Shown in pieces: positions 1 through 8,626 of a stretch of 64,000 nt of DNA; positions within the stretch are counted from its first letter, which is position 1, and every line of letters begins with the position of its first letter. Origin of the DNA: Bacteroidota bacterium (GTDB lineage Bacteria > Bacteroidota > Bacteroidia > Cytophagales > Cyclobacteriaceae); contig JACOSO010000028.1 in NCBI GenBank assembly GCA_016178785.1, forward strand, positions 43,278-107,277, given 5' to 3'. Position numbers and translations under genes: made by a program. The notes under the pieces are model-generated. The model saw nothing but the letters and a program-made list of their open reading frames with translations. It was not told where the DNA came from and did no database searches.

Positions 1-309
1 AGCTTTGACGTTACCGTGATATAAATAGCCATTGCGGTCGAATACGATTTCCGTAATGCCTTGTGCAATTGCTTTCTCAGCCAGCTTTTTGCCGACTGTT
101 TTTGAGATGCCAAGGTTTACTCCGCCTTTAGACTCTAACTCCTTTGAGGAAGTCGCCAACAACGTATGGCTTTTAGAGTCATCAACGATCTGGGCATAGA
201 TAGCCTTGTTGCTCTTAAATACAGAAAGCCTTGGCCTAGTAGGCGTGCCTTCTATCTTGTGGCGGATACTTAATTTGATCCGCGTTCTTCTGTCTTTAAT
301 GTTTGGCAT
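1..309 (-). CDS. rplR: 50S ribosomal protein L18, 3' end outside the window
   Basis: The ATG is at 309 and the frame stays open to the window edge, so the first 103 residues of a protein usually about 117 long are visible. It opens MPNIKDRRTRIKLSIRHKIE and runs through the L18 core to GNVKA, close to the normal C-terminus. L18 binds 5S rRNA in the central protuberance of the large subunit. It follows rplF by 9 bases in the usual spc order. The identity is secure; only the tail is missing. Confidence 0.95.
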   Translation of the reverse strand, partial: MPNIKDRRTRIKLSIRHKIEGTPTRPRLSVFKSNKAIYAQIVDDSKSHTLLATSSKELESKGGVNLGISKTVGKKLAEKAIAQGITEIVFDRNGYLYHGNVKA

Positions 310-318
310 AACTATTTA

Positions 319-876
319 TTATTTAGCCGCTGCCTTACCAGCTTTTCTACGCACATACTCTCCAACGTAACGGATGCCCTTGCCTTTGTAAGGTTCTACC
401 GGACGAAGTGATTTTATTTTTGCAGCCACCTGGCCGATCAATTGCTTGTCAATGCCTTCCAAAATAATCATCGGGTTCTGCCCTTTCTCCTGAACCGCCT
501 GAAGTTTCAATTCTGAAGGTACGGCAAGGATCACGCTATGCGAATACCCCAAGCTCAAATCCAATACATTACCTTGGGCAACTGCCTTGTACCCTACTCC
601 AATCACTTCAAGTTGAGTCTTGTAGCCTTGGCTAACTCCTTCAACCATGTTGGCAATCAGGGCGCGGTAAAGACCATGCATTGCCTTGTGTCTCTTTTGC
701 TCTGTAGGACGCTGCACAGTTACAGTGCTTTCTTCCAAGGTGACCTTAAAATCAGAATCTATCGTCTGCTTCAATTCACCCTTAGGTCCTTTTACGGTTA
801 CTTTATGTTCAGCTTCTGAGAAGGTGCACGTAACACCCTTTGGTAAGCTTATCGGTAATCTTCCTATTCGTGACAT
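319..876 (-). CDS. rplF: 50S ribosomal protein L6
   Basis: This 185-residue protein has the full L6 length. It begins MSRIGRLPI and carries the C-terminal family signature PVEPYKGKGIRY near residues 157-168, in the part that contacts 23S rRNA near the sarcin-ricin loop. It lies between rpsH (10 bases upstream) and rplR, as in most bacteria. It is probably transcribed both from the rplC promoter and from the internal promoter before rpsH. Confidence 0.97.
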   Translation of the reverse strand: MSRIGRLPISLPKGVTCTFSEAEHKVTVKGPKGELKQTIDSDFKVTLEESTVTVQRPTEQKRHKAMHGLYRALIANMVEGVSQGYKTQLEVIGVGYKAVAQGNVLDLSLGYSHSVILAVPSELKLQAVQEKGQNPMIILEGIDKQLIGQVAAKIKSLRPVEPYKGKGIRYVGEYVRRKAGKAAAK

Positions 877-886
877 GTCTGCTCAA

Positions 887-1291
887 TTAATAGATGTAAC
901 ACAAAACTTCACCACCTACATTCAAAGCTTTCGCTTCCTTGTCAGTAATCACACCTTTCGAAGTAGAAAGGATAGCGATACCCAAACCGCTCAATACCTT
1001 TGGCAGGTCGGCAGCAGGCTTGTACTGGCGCAAACCAGGAGTACTAATGCGCTCTAATTTTGTGATCGCAGACTCTTTTGTTTCAGGATTGTACTTTAAC
1101 GCAATCTTGATTTTGCCTTGCTTGTTATCGGTATCCTCGAACTTGTAATTGAGGATATAGCCTTTGTCGAAAAGGACCTTTGTCATTTCCTTCTTGAGGT
1201 TTGAAGCAGGCACCTCTACCACGCGATGGCGAGCCTTTATGGCGTTACGAACGCGGGTCAAATAATCTGCAATCGGATCAGTAATTTTCAT
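887..1291 (-). CDS. rpsH: 30S ribosomal protein S8
   Basis: This 134-residue protein begins [17 protein letters not shown] and ends with the S8 signature [12 protein letters not shown] followed by [10 protein letters not shown]8 is a primary 16S rRNA binder and, in Escherichia coli, the translational regulator of the spc operon. Here it is unusual in being set off from rpsN by 150 bases that hold a promoter and a hairpin, so it may head its own transcript. Whether S8 controls this leader is inference. Confidence 0.97.
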   Translation of the reverse strand: MKITDPIADYLTRVRNAIKARHRVVEVPASNLKKEMTKVLFDKGYILNYKFEDTDNKQGKIKIALKYNPETKESAITKLERISTPGLRQYKPAADLPKVLSGLGIAILSTSKGVITDKEAKALNVGGEVLCYIY

Positions 1292-1314
1292 ATCACTTTT
1301 TTTAAAAAAGCAAA

Positions 1315-1333
1315 CCCGTTTTTATGAAACGGG
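1315..1333 (-). terminator. 5' leader hairpin with U-rich tail upstream of rpsH (attenuator or protein-binding site)
   Basis: The arms cccgttt (1315-1321) and aaacggg (1327-1333) are perfect complements around a 5-base loop. Read on the minus strand, the hairpin is followed by TTTGCTTTTTTT and then the rpsH start at 1291, so it has the form of an intrinsic terminator. It starts at or next to the predicted transcription start. It could attenuate the internal transcript or bind a ribosomal protein; the sequence cannot tell which. Confidence 0.55.
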
Positions 1334-1336
1334 CTG

Positions 1337-1366
1337 CAAAGATAATTAACAAATTTGGTTCTCCAA
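1337..1366 (-). promoter_or_regulatory. Internal promoter upstream of rpsH
   Basis: The -7 box TATCTTTG lies at 1337-1344 on the minus strand and TTG at 1364-1366, with 19 bases between. That is the Bacteroidota primary sigma factor pattern. The predicted start is near 1331, giving a leader of about 40 bases before rpsH. Confidence 0.7.
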
Positions 1367-1441
1367 ACTGTTACCTGGTTTCGGTTGGGCTTATTTTGCC
1401 TTTCCGACCTTGGATACTCAGCAACCTATTTTTAGGTCTTT

Positions 1442-1711
1442 TTACCAGCTTGCCTTAGTCAAGCCTGGGATTTTCCCATCGCTTGCCAATTGGCGGAACT
1501 GGTTACGGCAAAGACCGAACTTACTCATGTAACCACGGGGCCTTCCGGTGAGCTTGCAACGGCTGCGCAAACGCACGGCCGAAGAGCTGCGGGGTAATTT
1601 GTCTAAAGCCGCGTAATCACCAGCTGCCTTGAGGGCCTTGCGTTTTTCAGCATAGCGCTTCACCAAAGCATCTTTCTTCTGGTCCCTTGCTATAATCGAT
1701 AGTTTTGCCAT
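1442..1711 (-). CDS. rpsN: 30S ribosomal protein S14 (zinc-free form)
   Basis: This 89-residue protein begins [20 protein letters not shown] and carries the S14 core [20 protein letters not shown]. It has the long form without the CxxC zinc-binding pairs of the short 61-residue type. It follows rplE by 2 bases. The 150 bases after it, before rpsH, are an unusual break in the operon and contain a promoter and hairpin. Confidence 0.97.
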   Translation of the reverse strand: MAKLSIIARDQKKDALVKRYAEKRKALKAAGDYAALDKLPRSSSAVRLRSRCKLTGRPRGYMSKFGLCRNQFRQLASDGKIPGLTKASW

Positions 1712-1713
1712 GA

Positions 1714-2265
1714 TCAGTTTTTATTTACAAATGGCATCCCGAACGCTTTCAGGAGCTCATAACTTTCTTCATCTGTTTGCGCGCTGGTCACAAAGGTGAT
1801 GTCCATCCCGTTGATTTTGCTCACCTTATCGATGGAGATCTCTGGGAAGATGATCTGTTCTTTTACACCCAACGTATAATTGCCTCGGCCATCAAAACCT
1901 TTGTCGCTTACACCTTTGAAGTCACGTACGCGTGGAAGGGCAACGTTCATCAAACGATCCAGGAATTCATACATCTTGCTACCGCGCAAAGTTACTTTCA
2001 CGCCAATGGCTTGATCCTTTCTCAATTTGAAATTCGAGATATCTTTCTTTGAGCGGGTTGCTACAGCTTTTTGACCACTGATCGAAGAAATTTCTTCTAC
2101 TCCCACATCAATCATTTTCTTGTCAGCTACTGCTGCGCCAATACCTTTGTTGATACAGATCTTCTCGATCTTAGGCACTTGCATGATCGACTTGTACTGA
2201 AATTTTTCTTTCAGCCCCGGAACGATCTCCTTTAAATATTTTTCTTTTAATCTAGGCGTTGCCAT
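1714..2265 (-). CDS. rplE: 50S ribosomal protein L5
   Basis: This 183-residue protein has the normal L5 length. The core [13 protein letters not shown] and the C-terminal [20 protein letters not shown] are characteristic. L5 binds 5S rRNA together with L18. It lies between rplX and rpsN with 2-6 base gaps, so it is part of the same transcript. Confidence 0.97.
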   Translation of the reverse strand: MATPRLKEKYLKEIVPGLKEKFQYKSIMQVPKIEKICINKGIGAAVADKKMIDVGVEEISSISGQKAVATRSKKDISNFKLRKDQAIGVKVTLRGSKMYEFLDRLMNVALPRVRDFKGVSDKGFDGRGNYTLGVKEQIIFPEISIDKVSKINGMDITFVTSAQTDEESYELLKAFGMPFVNKN

Positions 2266-2271
2266 GACTTC

Positions 2272-2613
2272 TTACTTTATAAATTCTCCTGACTTCTTAG
2301 AATAACGCTGAAGCTTGCCCTTGTCATTCAACTTGCGGCCTGTGCGTGTGGGCTTGCCTGATGAAGGTTCAACCAGCATCAATTTACTCAAATGCACCCC
2401 TGCTTCAATCTTCTTAATTCCACCTTCAGGTTTACCTGCTGATGGCTTCTGATGTTTTGTGATGATATTGATGCCTTCCACGATAGCACGACTTTTTTCA
2501 GTCAATATCTCCAGCACCTTTCCGGTTTTGTTCTTGTCATCACCAGACAACACTTTTACAGTGTCACCTCTTTTGATGTGCAATTTTTGTTGCGTGTTCG
2601 ATTTCCTTTCCAT
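2272..2613 (-). CDS. rplX: 50S ribosomal protein L24
   Basis: This 113-residue protein has the KOW motif in [20 protein letters not shown] near residues 12-31, as expected of L24, an assembly-initiating protein at the exit tunnel. It follows rplN by 2 bases in standard order. Confidence 0.97.
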   Translation of the reverse strand: MERKSNTQQKLHIKRGDTVKVLSGDDKNKTGKVLEILTEKSRAIVEGINIITKHQKPSAGKPEGGIKKIEAGVHLSKLMLVEPSSGKPTRTGRKLNDKGKLQRYSKKSGEFIK

Positions 2614-2615
2614 GA

Positions 2616-2984
2616 TTATAATACTTCAGGCGCTAACGATACGATTTTCATAAACTGCTTCTCACGAAGTTCACGTGCTACCGGTCCGAAGATACGCGTA
2701 CCACGTGGTTCGTCTTGAGGAGTAAGTAACACAGCTGCGTTGTCTTCAAAGCGGATATATGAACCGTCTTTTCTGCGCACCTCTTTTTTTGTACGTACAA
2801 TTACAGCCTTACTTACAGTTCCTTTCTTAATCTGGCTGGTAGGCAATGCTGACTTTACAGTCACAACAATTTTATCGCCTACGCTGGCTGAGCGTCTGTG
2901 AGTGCCACCCAATACGTGAATACAAAGAACTTCTTTTGCTCCACTATTGTCTGCTACGGTAAGCCTGCTTTCGTTTGATATCAT
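2616..2984 (-). CDS. rplN: 50S ribosomal protein L14
   Basis: This 122-residue protein matches the very constant L14 length. It begins [20 protein letters not shown] and ends [10 protein letters not shown], both family hallmarks. L14 sits at the subunit interface. It follows rpsQ by 2 bases. Confidence 0.98.
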   Translation of the reverse strand: MISNESRLTVADNSGAKEVLCIHVLGGTHRRSASVGDKIVVTVKSALPTSQIKKGTVSKAVIVRTKKEVRRKDGSYIRFEDNAAVLLTPQDEPRGTRIFGPVARELREKQFMKIVSLAPEVL

Positions 2985-2986
2985 AA

Positions 2987-3244
2987 TTATTTCGCTTTTT
3001 CAACGATTTCTACTAATCTCCATCTTTTGTTCTTGCTCAGCGGGCGAGTTTCCATGATGCGCACAGTATCGCCAATGCCAGCTTCGTTCTTTTCGTCATG
3101 GGCCATGAACTTGGTTGTTTTGTTCATGAACTTGCCGTAGATCGGGTGTTTCACTTTCCGGTCCATAGCAACGGTAATGGATTTTTGCATTTTATTGCTC
3201 ACCACTTTACCCACTCTTTCTTTCCTACTGTTTCTTTCTTCCAT
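2987..3244 (-). CDS. rpsQ: 30S ribosomal protein S17
   Basis: This 85-residue protein contains [18 protein letters not shown] and [20 protein letters not shown], the OB-fold signature of S17, a primary 16S rRNA binder. It is 7 bases downstream of rpmC in the usual order. Confidence 0.97.
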   Translation of the reverse strand: MEERNSRKERVGKVVSNKMQKSITVAMDRKVKHPIYGKFMNKTTKFMAHDEKNEAGIGDTVRIMETRPLSKNKRWRLVEIVEKAK

Positions 3245-3251
3245 AACGAAA

Positions 3252-3446
3252 CTATTTTTGGCGTTCTTTCGCTGTCAATTCTGTTTTTAACCTGGCGATG
3301 AGTGCACGTGTCTTACGGATGTTCATCGGGTTTTCAATTGCTGAAACCTGGTGAGCAAATTTCATTTTGCGCATGGTTTCTTTCTCGCTGCCGATTTTCT
3401 CGGTCAATTCGACAACGGTTAATCCTTTTATTTCAGCGTTCTTCAT
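3252..3446 (-). CDS. rpmC: 50S ribosomal protein L29
   Basis: This 64-residue helical hairpin protein ends with the L29 signature [19 protein letters not shown]. It sits at the polypeptide exit. It lies between rplP and rpsQ, as in other bacteria. Confidence 0.96.
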   Translation of the reverse strand: MKNAEIKGLTVVELTEKIGSEKETMRKMKFAHQVSAIENPMNIRKTRALIARLKTELTAKERQK

Positions 3447-3451
3447 TTCTA

Positions 3452-3889
3452 TTAAGCTTTAACTGCTGCTTGTTCTACATAATCTCTGCGAACAGTGAAG
3501 CGGGTTTTGATTGGCAACTTTCCATCGGCCAATGCCAACGCTTCTTTCGCAGTGGCCATCGTTACACCACCTGCCTCAAACAGGATAGTACCCGGCTTGA
3601 TCACTGCTACCCAATATTCGGGAGCTCCCTTACCTTTACCCATACGCACTTCAGCAGGCTTGCGGGTAATAGGTTTGTCGGGGAAAATACGGATCCACAC
3701 CTGGCCTTCACGTTTCATTGCACGGGTTACAGCAACACGGGCAGCTTCAAGCTGACGTGCAGTGATCCATCCGGGCTCCAATGCCTTCAAAGCAAATGAT
3801 CCAAAGGCAATCTGGTGACCACGAGTGGCCATACCCTTCACTTTGCCCTTCTGCATTTTTCTGAATTTCGTACGCTTCGGTTGTAACAT
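3452..3889 (-). CDS. rplP: 50S ribosomal protein L16
   Basis: This 145-residue protein has the L16 motifs [19 protein letters not shown] at the start and [19 protein letters not shown] in the middle. L16 helps form the tRNA-accommodating region of the large subunit. It follows rpsC by 31 bases, a slightly longer gap than its neighbours. Confidence 0.97.
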   Translation of the reverse strand: MLQPKRTKFRKMQKGKVKGMATRGHQIAFGSFALKALEPGWITARQLEAARVAVTRAMKREGQVWIRIFPDKPITRKPAEVRMGKGKGAPEYWVAVIKPGTILFEAGGVTMATAKEALALADGKLPIKTRFTVRRDYVEQAAVKA

Positions 3890-3920
3890 ATGACTGTTGC
3901 CTTAAATCTTCTCTAAAAAA

Positions 3921-4733
3921 TTATCTTTTTCCTCCTCTGCCGCGATTTTCACCACCACCACTTCTTCTTCTGTCGTCACCGCCACCGCTTCTTCTTCTGT
4001 CATCGCCACCCCTTCCTCTTCTCTCACCACCACCTGAAGGGGCACCACCGCCTTTATTTTCATTGCCTTGGTTGCTCACCATACCTACGTTCGGAGAAAG
4101 GTCGCGTTTGCCGTAAACTTCACCTTTGAATATCCATACTTTGATTCCGATTTTTCCATACACGGTTTGTGCTTCAGAAATCGCATAATCGATGTCCGCA
4201 CGAAGTGTATGCAATGGAATACGTCCTTCTTTATATTGTTCAGTACGGGCCATGTCGGCACCAGCCAAACGACCTGATAATTTCACTTTAATACCTTCTG
4301 CACCAACGCGCATTGTAGAAGCAATTGCCTGCTTCATAGCTCTACGATAAGAAATACGAGCTTCTAATTGTTGTGCGATTGATTCACCTACCAATTTCGC
4401 ATCCAACTCAGGACGCTTAATTTCAAAAATGTTGATTTGAACATCTTTGTTGGTAAGCTTCTTCAATTCTTCTTTAATCTTATCAACCTCGGTGCCACCT
4501 TTTCCAATTACAACGCCTGGACGGGCTGTGTGAATTGTCAATGTGATTCTCTTCAAAGTGCGTTCGATAACTACTTTAGAGATACCGCCTTTTTGGATAC
4601 GGGCATCTACATACTTTCTGATCTTGTGGTCTTCAACCAACTTGTCAGCGAAACTCTTGCCACCATACCAGCTGGAATCCCATCCACGAACGATTCCTAA
4701 CCTAAGGCCTACCGGGTTTATTTTCTGTCCCAT
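3921..4733 (-). CDS. rpsC: 30S ribosomal protein S3 with a glycine/arginine-rich tail
   Basis: This protein is 270 residues. The KH domain with its VIGKGG loop is at residues 75-80 and the S3 C-terminal domain ends near residue 220. A further 50 residues (221-270) form a low-complexity tail of glycine, arginine and aspartate. The tail contains two tandem copies of GGDDRRRSG and several RGG-like units. S3 lines the mRNA entry channel and has helicase activity in the ribosome. The tail is longer than the usual 210-240 residue protein, and its role is unknown. Confidence 0.95.
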   Translation of the reverse strand: MGQKINPVGLRLGIVRGWDSSWYGGKSFADKLVEDHKIRKYVDARIQKGGISKVVIERTLKRITLTIHTARPGVVIGKGGTEVDKIKEELKKLTNKDVQINIFEIKRPELDAKLVGESIAQQLEARISYRRAMKQAIASTMRVGAEGIKVKLSGRLAGADMARTEQYKEGRIPLHTLRADIDYAISEAQTVYGKIGIKVWIFKGEVYGKRDLSPNVGMVSNQGNENKGGGAPSGGGERRGRGGDDRRRSGGGDDRRRSGGGENRGRGGKR

Positions 4734-5206
4734 TATTCGTTAGTTTCTTTAACTGCTTTTGCTTTCTTTTCTTTTTTTGCTTCAGCCGGCATACGGTCAA
4801 CCACCAGTGTAATATGGTTTGAGCGCTTTCTAACGCGGTGAGCACGTCCTTGAGGAGCGGGTCTCAGGCGCTTAAGGATACGGCCGCCATCTACGAAAAC
4901 TTCTTTCACAAATAAGTCTGCTTCTTCCAACTTCACGTCAGCATTTTTTGCTTCCCAGTTGTTGATTGCTGACAATAAGAGCTTTTCCATTTTTGCCGAG
5001 GGATGTTTTGCATCATACTTCAGCATATTCAAGGCCTTGCTTACGCGCTCGCCACGAATTAAATCTGCGATCAGCCTCATCTTCCGAGGAGATGTAGGAG
5101 CGTTGTGGAGATAAGCTGTAGCGGGACCTGTCTTTGCAGCTTCCTTGATAGCTGCAAGCTTCTCTCTTTTTACAACCGATCTTTTCTTTTTCTTTTCAGT
5201 TTCCAT
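4733..5206 (-). CDS. rplV: 50S ribosomal protein L22 with an extended lysine-rich N-terminus
   Basis: This protein is 157 residues, against about 110 in most bacteria. The family core [18 protein letters not shown] starts near residue 35, and [20 protein letters not shown] is the L22 beta-hairpin region. About 30 lysine-rich residues precede the core and a lysine-rich tail follows. The ATG at 5206 is the only reasonable start, since none lies between it and the core. It shares base 4733 with rpsC, so the two are probably translationally coupled. Confidence 0.94.
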   Translation of the reverse strand: METEKKKKRSVVKREKLAAIKEAAKTGPATAYLHNAPTSPRKMRLIADLIRGERVSKALNMLKYDAKHPSAKMEKLLLSAINNWEAKNADVKLEEADLFVKEVFVDGGRILKRLRPAPQGRAHRVRKRSNHITLVVDRMPAEAKKEKKAKAVKETNE

Positions 5207-5224
5207 CTTTCAGGTGTCTTGAAA

Positions 5225-5509
5225 TTATTTTGCTGAAGCTTCAGCTTTGTTATTTCCTGAGTGGCCTTTGAACGTACGCGTAGGTGCGAACTCGCCCAAC
5301 TTGTGGCCCACCATGTTTTCAGTGACATACACCGGGATGAATTTGTTTCCGTTATGCACGGCAAACGTAAACCCGATGAGATCAGGAGTAATTGTACTTC
5401 TGCGTGACCAAGTTTTGATCACCGATTTTTTACCTGCTTGCTCCATTACTTGCACTTTCTTGAGCAAGCGGCTGTCGAGGTATGGACCTTTTTTAACTGA
5501 CCTTCCCAT
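5225..5509 (-). CDS. rpsS: 30S ribosomal protein S19
   Basis: This 94-residue protein begins [19 protein letters not shown] and contains [19 protein letters not shown], the S19 signature. It binds 16S rRNA in the small-subunit head. It overlaps rplB by one base at 5509. Confidence 0.98.
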   Translation of the reverse strand: MGRSVKKGPYLDSRLLKKVQVMEQAGKKSVIKTWSRRSTITPDLIGFTFAVHNGNKFIPVYVTENMVGHKLGEFAPTRTFKGHSGNNKAEASAK

Positions 5510-6333
5510 TATTTTTTCCTCCTAGCAATGATTAAACCATCAGAATATTTTTTCGGGTGACGGGTTTTCTTACCCTTCGCCAACAAGCCCTTGCGTGAGC
5601 GCGGGTGTCCACCAGAAGCGCGACCTTCACCACCACCCATCGGGTGATCAACGGGGTTCATAGCTACCGGACGGGTGCGAGGGCGTCTTCCTCTCCAGCG
5701 AGAGCGACCTGCCTTACCTACTTTTTCATTCATGTGCTCTGCATTGGAAACTGCTCCAACTACAGCAACACAATTAACTAATACGTTGCGCATCTCGCCT
5801 GAAGGCATACGCAGCGTAGCATACTCCCCTTCACGAGCCACTAATTGAACAAATGATCCAGCGCTACGAGCAATAGAAGCGCCCTTGCCAGGCTTGATCT
5901 CCACATTGTGAACGATTGTACCAACAGGGATTTTAGCTAAAGGCAATGCGTTACCTACTTCAGGGGCTACATCCGGACCAGATACTAATGTCTGACCAAC
6001 TTTAATCCCCTGCGGAGCTACGATATATGTCTTGAAACCATCGGCATAATACAACTTGGCTACACGGGCAGTTCTTGTTGGATCGTACTCGATCGACTTC
6101 ACTATTGCGGGTACTCCAAACTTATCGCGCTTGAAGTCGATGACACGAAGCTTCTGCTTGTGACCACCACCGATGTAGCGCATGGTCATGCGACCCTCGC
6201 TGTTACGACCACCGGTCTTCTTTAATGTTGTCACCAGCGATTTCTCCGGACGAGACTCCGTGATGTCATCAAACCCAGGCGAAAGCCTGTGGCGTGTGCC
6301 GGGAGTTACTGGTTTTAATTTCTTCATTGCCAT
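5509..6333 (-). CDS. rplB: 50S ribosomal protein L2
   Basis: This 274-residue protein is of normal length. The C-terminal signature [15 protein letters not shown] carries the conserved histidine at the peptidyl transferase region, followed by [21 protein letters not shown]2 is needed for subunit association. It is 31 bases downstream of rplW. Confidence 0.98.
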   Translation of the reverse strand: MAMKKLKPVTPGTRHRLSPGFDDITESRPEKSLVTTLKKTGGRNSEGRMTMRYIGGGHKQKLRVIDFKRDKFGVPAIVKSIEYDPTRTARVAKLYYADGFKTYIVAPQGIKVGQTLVSGPDVAPEVGNALPLAKIPVGTIVHNVEIKPGKGASIARSAGSFVQLVAREGEYATLRMPSGEMRNVLVNCVAVVGAVSNAEHMNEKVGKAGRSRWRGRRPRTRPVAMNPVDHPMGGGEGRASGGHPRSRKGLLAKGKKTRHPKKYSDGLIIARRKK

Positions 6334-6364
6334 GACTGACCTTAATTAAGGGATTGTCTAAAAA

Positions 6365-6652
6365 TTATACGTTGCTATAGAAATCAATCACTTCACCTTC
6401 AGCCAAAGTAATAATGGCCTTCTTGTAATCCGGCTTGCGGCCGGCTAAAGTACCTGCTTTTGTAAAGCGAGTCTTTTTCTTGCCTAATACATTGATTGTG
6501 TTTACACGCTCAACGTTTACGCCATACATTTTTTCAACAGCATTCTTGATCTCTACTTTGTTTGCTGTTCCTTCTACAATAAATCCGTATTTGCCTTTTT
6601 CATTAAGGGCAGAAACTTTTTCTGTTACCAAAGGGCTCTTCAATACGCTCAT
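6365..6652 (-). CDS. rplW: 50S ribosomal protein L23
   Basis: This 95-residue protein contains PLVTEKVSALNEKGKYGF and NKVEIKNAVEKMYGV, typical of L23, which docks trigger factor and SRP at the exit tunnel. It starts 1 base after the rplD stop. Confidence 0.97.
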   Translation of the reverse strand: MSVLKSPLVTEKVSALNEKGKYGFIVEGTANKVEIKNAVEKMYGVNVERVNTINVLGKKKTRFTKAGTLAGRKPDYKKAIITLAEGEVIDFYSNV

Positions 6653-6653
6653 C

Positions 6654-7286
6654 TTATGCTTGGTTTAACAGGTTGCTAATTTTTTCAACAGAACCTTCGG
6701 CCAGAATTAAGTGCTCCGCATGAAGCACATCGTAAGTATTGATCTGGGAAGCAGTGATCACTTTTGTGTTCTGAACATTCTTGCCTGAAAGGGCTACATT
6801 CTTTGTTGCCTCAGGAAGAACGAGTAGTGTTTTCTTATCGCCTAATGATAAAGACTGAAGCATTTGCAAATACTGCTTGGTCTTTGGCGCTTCGAAATTG
6901 AAATCTTCAACTACAGCGATTGAATTGTCTTTTGCTTTATAGGTAAGAGCTGACTTGCGAGCCAGATCCTTTACTTTCTTATTGAGTTTGAAAGAGTAAT
7001 CACGAGGAGTAGGACCGAAGATTCTACCACCGCCTTTGAACTGAGGGTTTTTGATGTTACCTGCACGAGCTCCACCAGTTCCTTTTTGCTTCTTGATCTT
7101 CTTAGAAGATCCGGAGATTTCGTTTCTCTGCTTTGACTTGTGTGTGCCTTGACGCTGGTTAGCCAAGAAGCTTTTCACATCCAAGTAGATCGCATGATCG
7201 TTGGGTTCGATACCAAACACCTCGCTTGAGAGGTTCACTTTGCGACCGGTTTTTTCACCGTTATATTTTACAACCGCTAAGTCCAT
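6654..7286 (-). CDS. rplD: 50S ribosomal protein L4
   Basis: This 210-residue protein contains [19 protein letters not shown] and [19 protein letters not shown], the L4 tunnel-loop region. L4 represses the S10 operon in Escherichia coli, so it is a candidate ligand for the rplC leader hairpin here (inference). It shares one base with rplC at 7286. Confidence 0.97.
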   Translation of the reverse strand: MDLAVVKYNGEKTGRKVNLSSEVFGIEPNDHAIYLDVKSFLANQRQGTHKSKQRNEISGSSKKIKKQKGTGGARAGNIKNPQFKGGGRIFGPTPRDYSFKLNKKVKDLARKSALTYKAKDNSIAVVEDFNFEAPKTKQYLQMLQSLSLGDKKTLLVLPEATKNVALSGKNVQNTKVITASQINTYDVLHAEHLILAEGSVEKISNLLNQA

Positions 7287-7918
7287 TACTTCTGAAGGAT
7301 TATCGTTGAATTTTTTGCACCGGGAACAGAACCGCTCACGAGGATCAGATTTTGCTCAGCCAATATTTTTACCACTTTCAAGTTGGTGTTCTTCACACGC
7401 TCACCACCCATGCGGCCAGGCAAACGCTTGCCCTTAATTACACGAGACGCAAATGATGCGTTACCCATTGAACCGGGAGCACGAAGACGGTTATGCTGAC
7501 CGTGAGTCTGGCCACCAACACCCTGAAAGTTGTGACGCTTTACCACACCCTGAAAGCCTTTACCTTTTGAAGTACCAACGGCATCCAAAAAGTCGCCTTC
7601 AGCGAAAATGTCACCTACTTTTATTTCTTTTCCTAATTCCAACAAGCCGGCAAACTCATCACTGAAATCGCGGAATTCAACCACGTGTCTCTTTGGAGTT
7701 GTACCTGCCTTTTTGAAATGACCTACCATGGCATTAGGCGTATTTTTTTCTTTCTTCTCGCCAAATGACAACTGTACAGACTTGTAGCCATCGGACTCCT
7801 TTGTTTTTACCTGAGTAACTACACAAGGTCCAGCTTCAATAACTGTAACCGGAACGCTTTGACCATCTTGGCCGAAAACGCTGGTCATTCCTACTTTACG
7901 TCCTAATATTCCAGGCAT
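7286..7918 (-). CDS. rplC: 50S ribosomal protein L3, first gene of the operon
   Basis: This 210-residue protein begins [19 protein letters not shown] and contains [15 protein letters not shown] and [15 protein letters not shown], the L3 signature. L3 nucleates 23S rRNA folding. It is the first ribosomal gene of the cluster. The usual upstream gene, rpsJ (S10), is absent; moaC is the next gene and a promoter lies directly upstream, so this operon has lost its usual head. Confidence 0.98.
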   Translation of the reverse strand: MPGILGRKVGMTSVFGQDGQSVPVTVIEAGPCVVTQVKTKESDGYKSVQLSFGEKKEKNTPNAMVGHFKKAGTTPKRHVVEFRDFSDEFAGLLELGKEIKVGDIFAEGDFLDAVGTSKGKGFQGVVKRHNFQGVGGQTHGQHNRLRAPGSMGNASFASRVIKGKRLPGRMGGERVKNTNLKVVKILAEQNLILVSGSVPGAKNSTIILQK

Positions 7919-7949
7919 AATTGAAACCTATTTTGCTGATTTTAAGCCG

Positions 7950-7972
7950 TTTTGCGGTTTTCTCCCGCAAAA
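7950..7972 (-). promoter_or_regulatory. 5' leader hairpin of the rplC operon mRNA
   Basis: Arms ttttgcgg (7950-7957) and ccgcaaaa (7965-7972) are perfect complements around a 7-base loop. The hairpin begins at about the predicted transcription start (near 7973), so it would cap the 5' end of the mRNA. No U tract follows, so it is not an obvious terminator. It could protect the 5' end or bind L3 or L4 (inference). Confidence 0.5.
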
Positions 7973-7979
7973 AGGACTG

Positions 7980-8009
7980 CAAAGATAGGAACTAAAGTAT
8001 ACCTAACAA
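7980..8009 (-). promoter_or_regulatory. Promoter of the rplC ribosomal protein operon
   Basis: The -7 box TATCTTTG is at 7980-7987 and TTG at 8007-8009, separated by 19 bases. It continues TTTGCAGTCC into the transcript, as at the tRNA-Val and purH promoters. The leader is about 55 bases. The rest of 7988-8117 shows no gene. Confidence 0.8.
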
Positions 8010-8117
8010 GAGTGGGATTGAAAAAATATGGGAAAGCATCACTTTTAAGGCACTGTCTCGAACGATGTTAAGGCTTCTTCAAAGTAGAATCGCTTGAAAA
8101 GAGGGGTTATCACCTTT

Positions 8118-8597
8118 TTATCCACGCTGAAAATCCCTTTTTCCACCTGTTTTGGCTATCAGCTGAATCTCCTCTATTATAATGTCATGAGAAAGCGCCT
8201 TACACATATCATATATAGTAAGTGCTGCTACCGCTGCAGCCGTAAGCGCTTCCATTTCAGCCCCGGTTTTAGCTGTGACCTTAATCATGGTATCTATGAT
8301 TACTCTGTTTTCTCTGACGGAAATTTTCACCTGACAGTCTTCAGTCATTAATGGATGGCAAAGAGGAATTAATTCGTGCGTCTTCTTTGCAGCCATTACT
8401 CCTGCAATAATCGCGGTTTGAAAGACCGAACCTTTTTTAGTTATTAATTCGTCACCGGCAATCGCTTCTATAATTTCTTTTGTCAGCCTGACTTTAGCTT
8501 GAGCCCGGGCAGTCCTCTCTGTGACCTTCTTTCCAGAAACATCCACCATTGATGGAAGTCCGGTTTTGTCGACATGGCTCAGCTTCTTTTTCTTCAT
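8118..8597 (-). CDS. moaC: Cyclic pyranopterin monophosphate synthase MoaC
   Basis: This 159-residue enzyme acts with MoaA in the first step of molybdenum cofactor synthesis, converting the 3',8-cyclised GTP intermediate to cyclic pyranopterin monophosphate. The family motifs IPLCHPL and GAEMEALTAAAVAALTIYDM, which carry active-site residues, are both present, as is the N-terminal LPSMVDVSGK. The ATG at 8597 is chosen over an upstream TTG because it matches the family start. It diverges from moeA, with only 29 bases between the two start codons. Its likely client here is the molybdenum hydroxylase at 17314-20011. Confidence 0.95.
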   Translation of the reverse strand: MKKKKLSHVDKTGLPSMVDVSGKKVTERTARAQAKVRLTKEIIEAIAGDELITKKGSVFQTAIIAGVMAAKKTHELIPLCHPLMTEDCQVKISVRENRVIIDTMIKVTAKTGAEMEALTAAAVAALTIYDMCKALSHDIIIEEIQLIAKTGGKRDFQRG

Positions 8598-8626
8598 AAC
8601 TTGCTCTGAACAAAAATAAGAATTCA

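Noticed and set aside
1425..1443. acctatttttaggt plus ctttttac as a plus-strand terminator
   Set aside because: No plus-strand gene ends nearby; the pairing is short and AT-rich.
3302..3799. A 165-residue plus-strand frame opposite rplP and rpmC
   Set aside because: It is an antisense shadow of secure ribosomal genes, with no recognisable domain.
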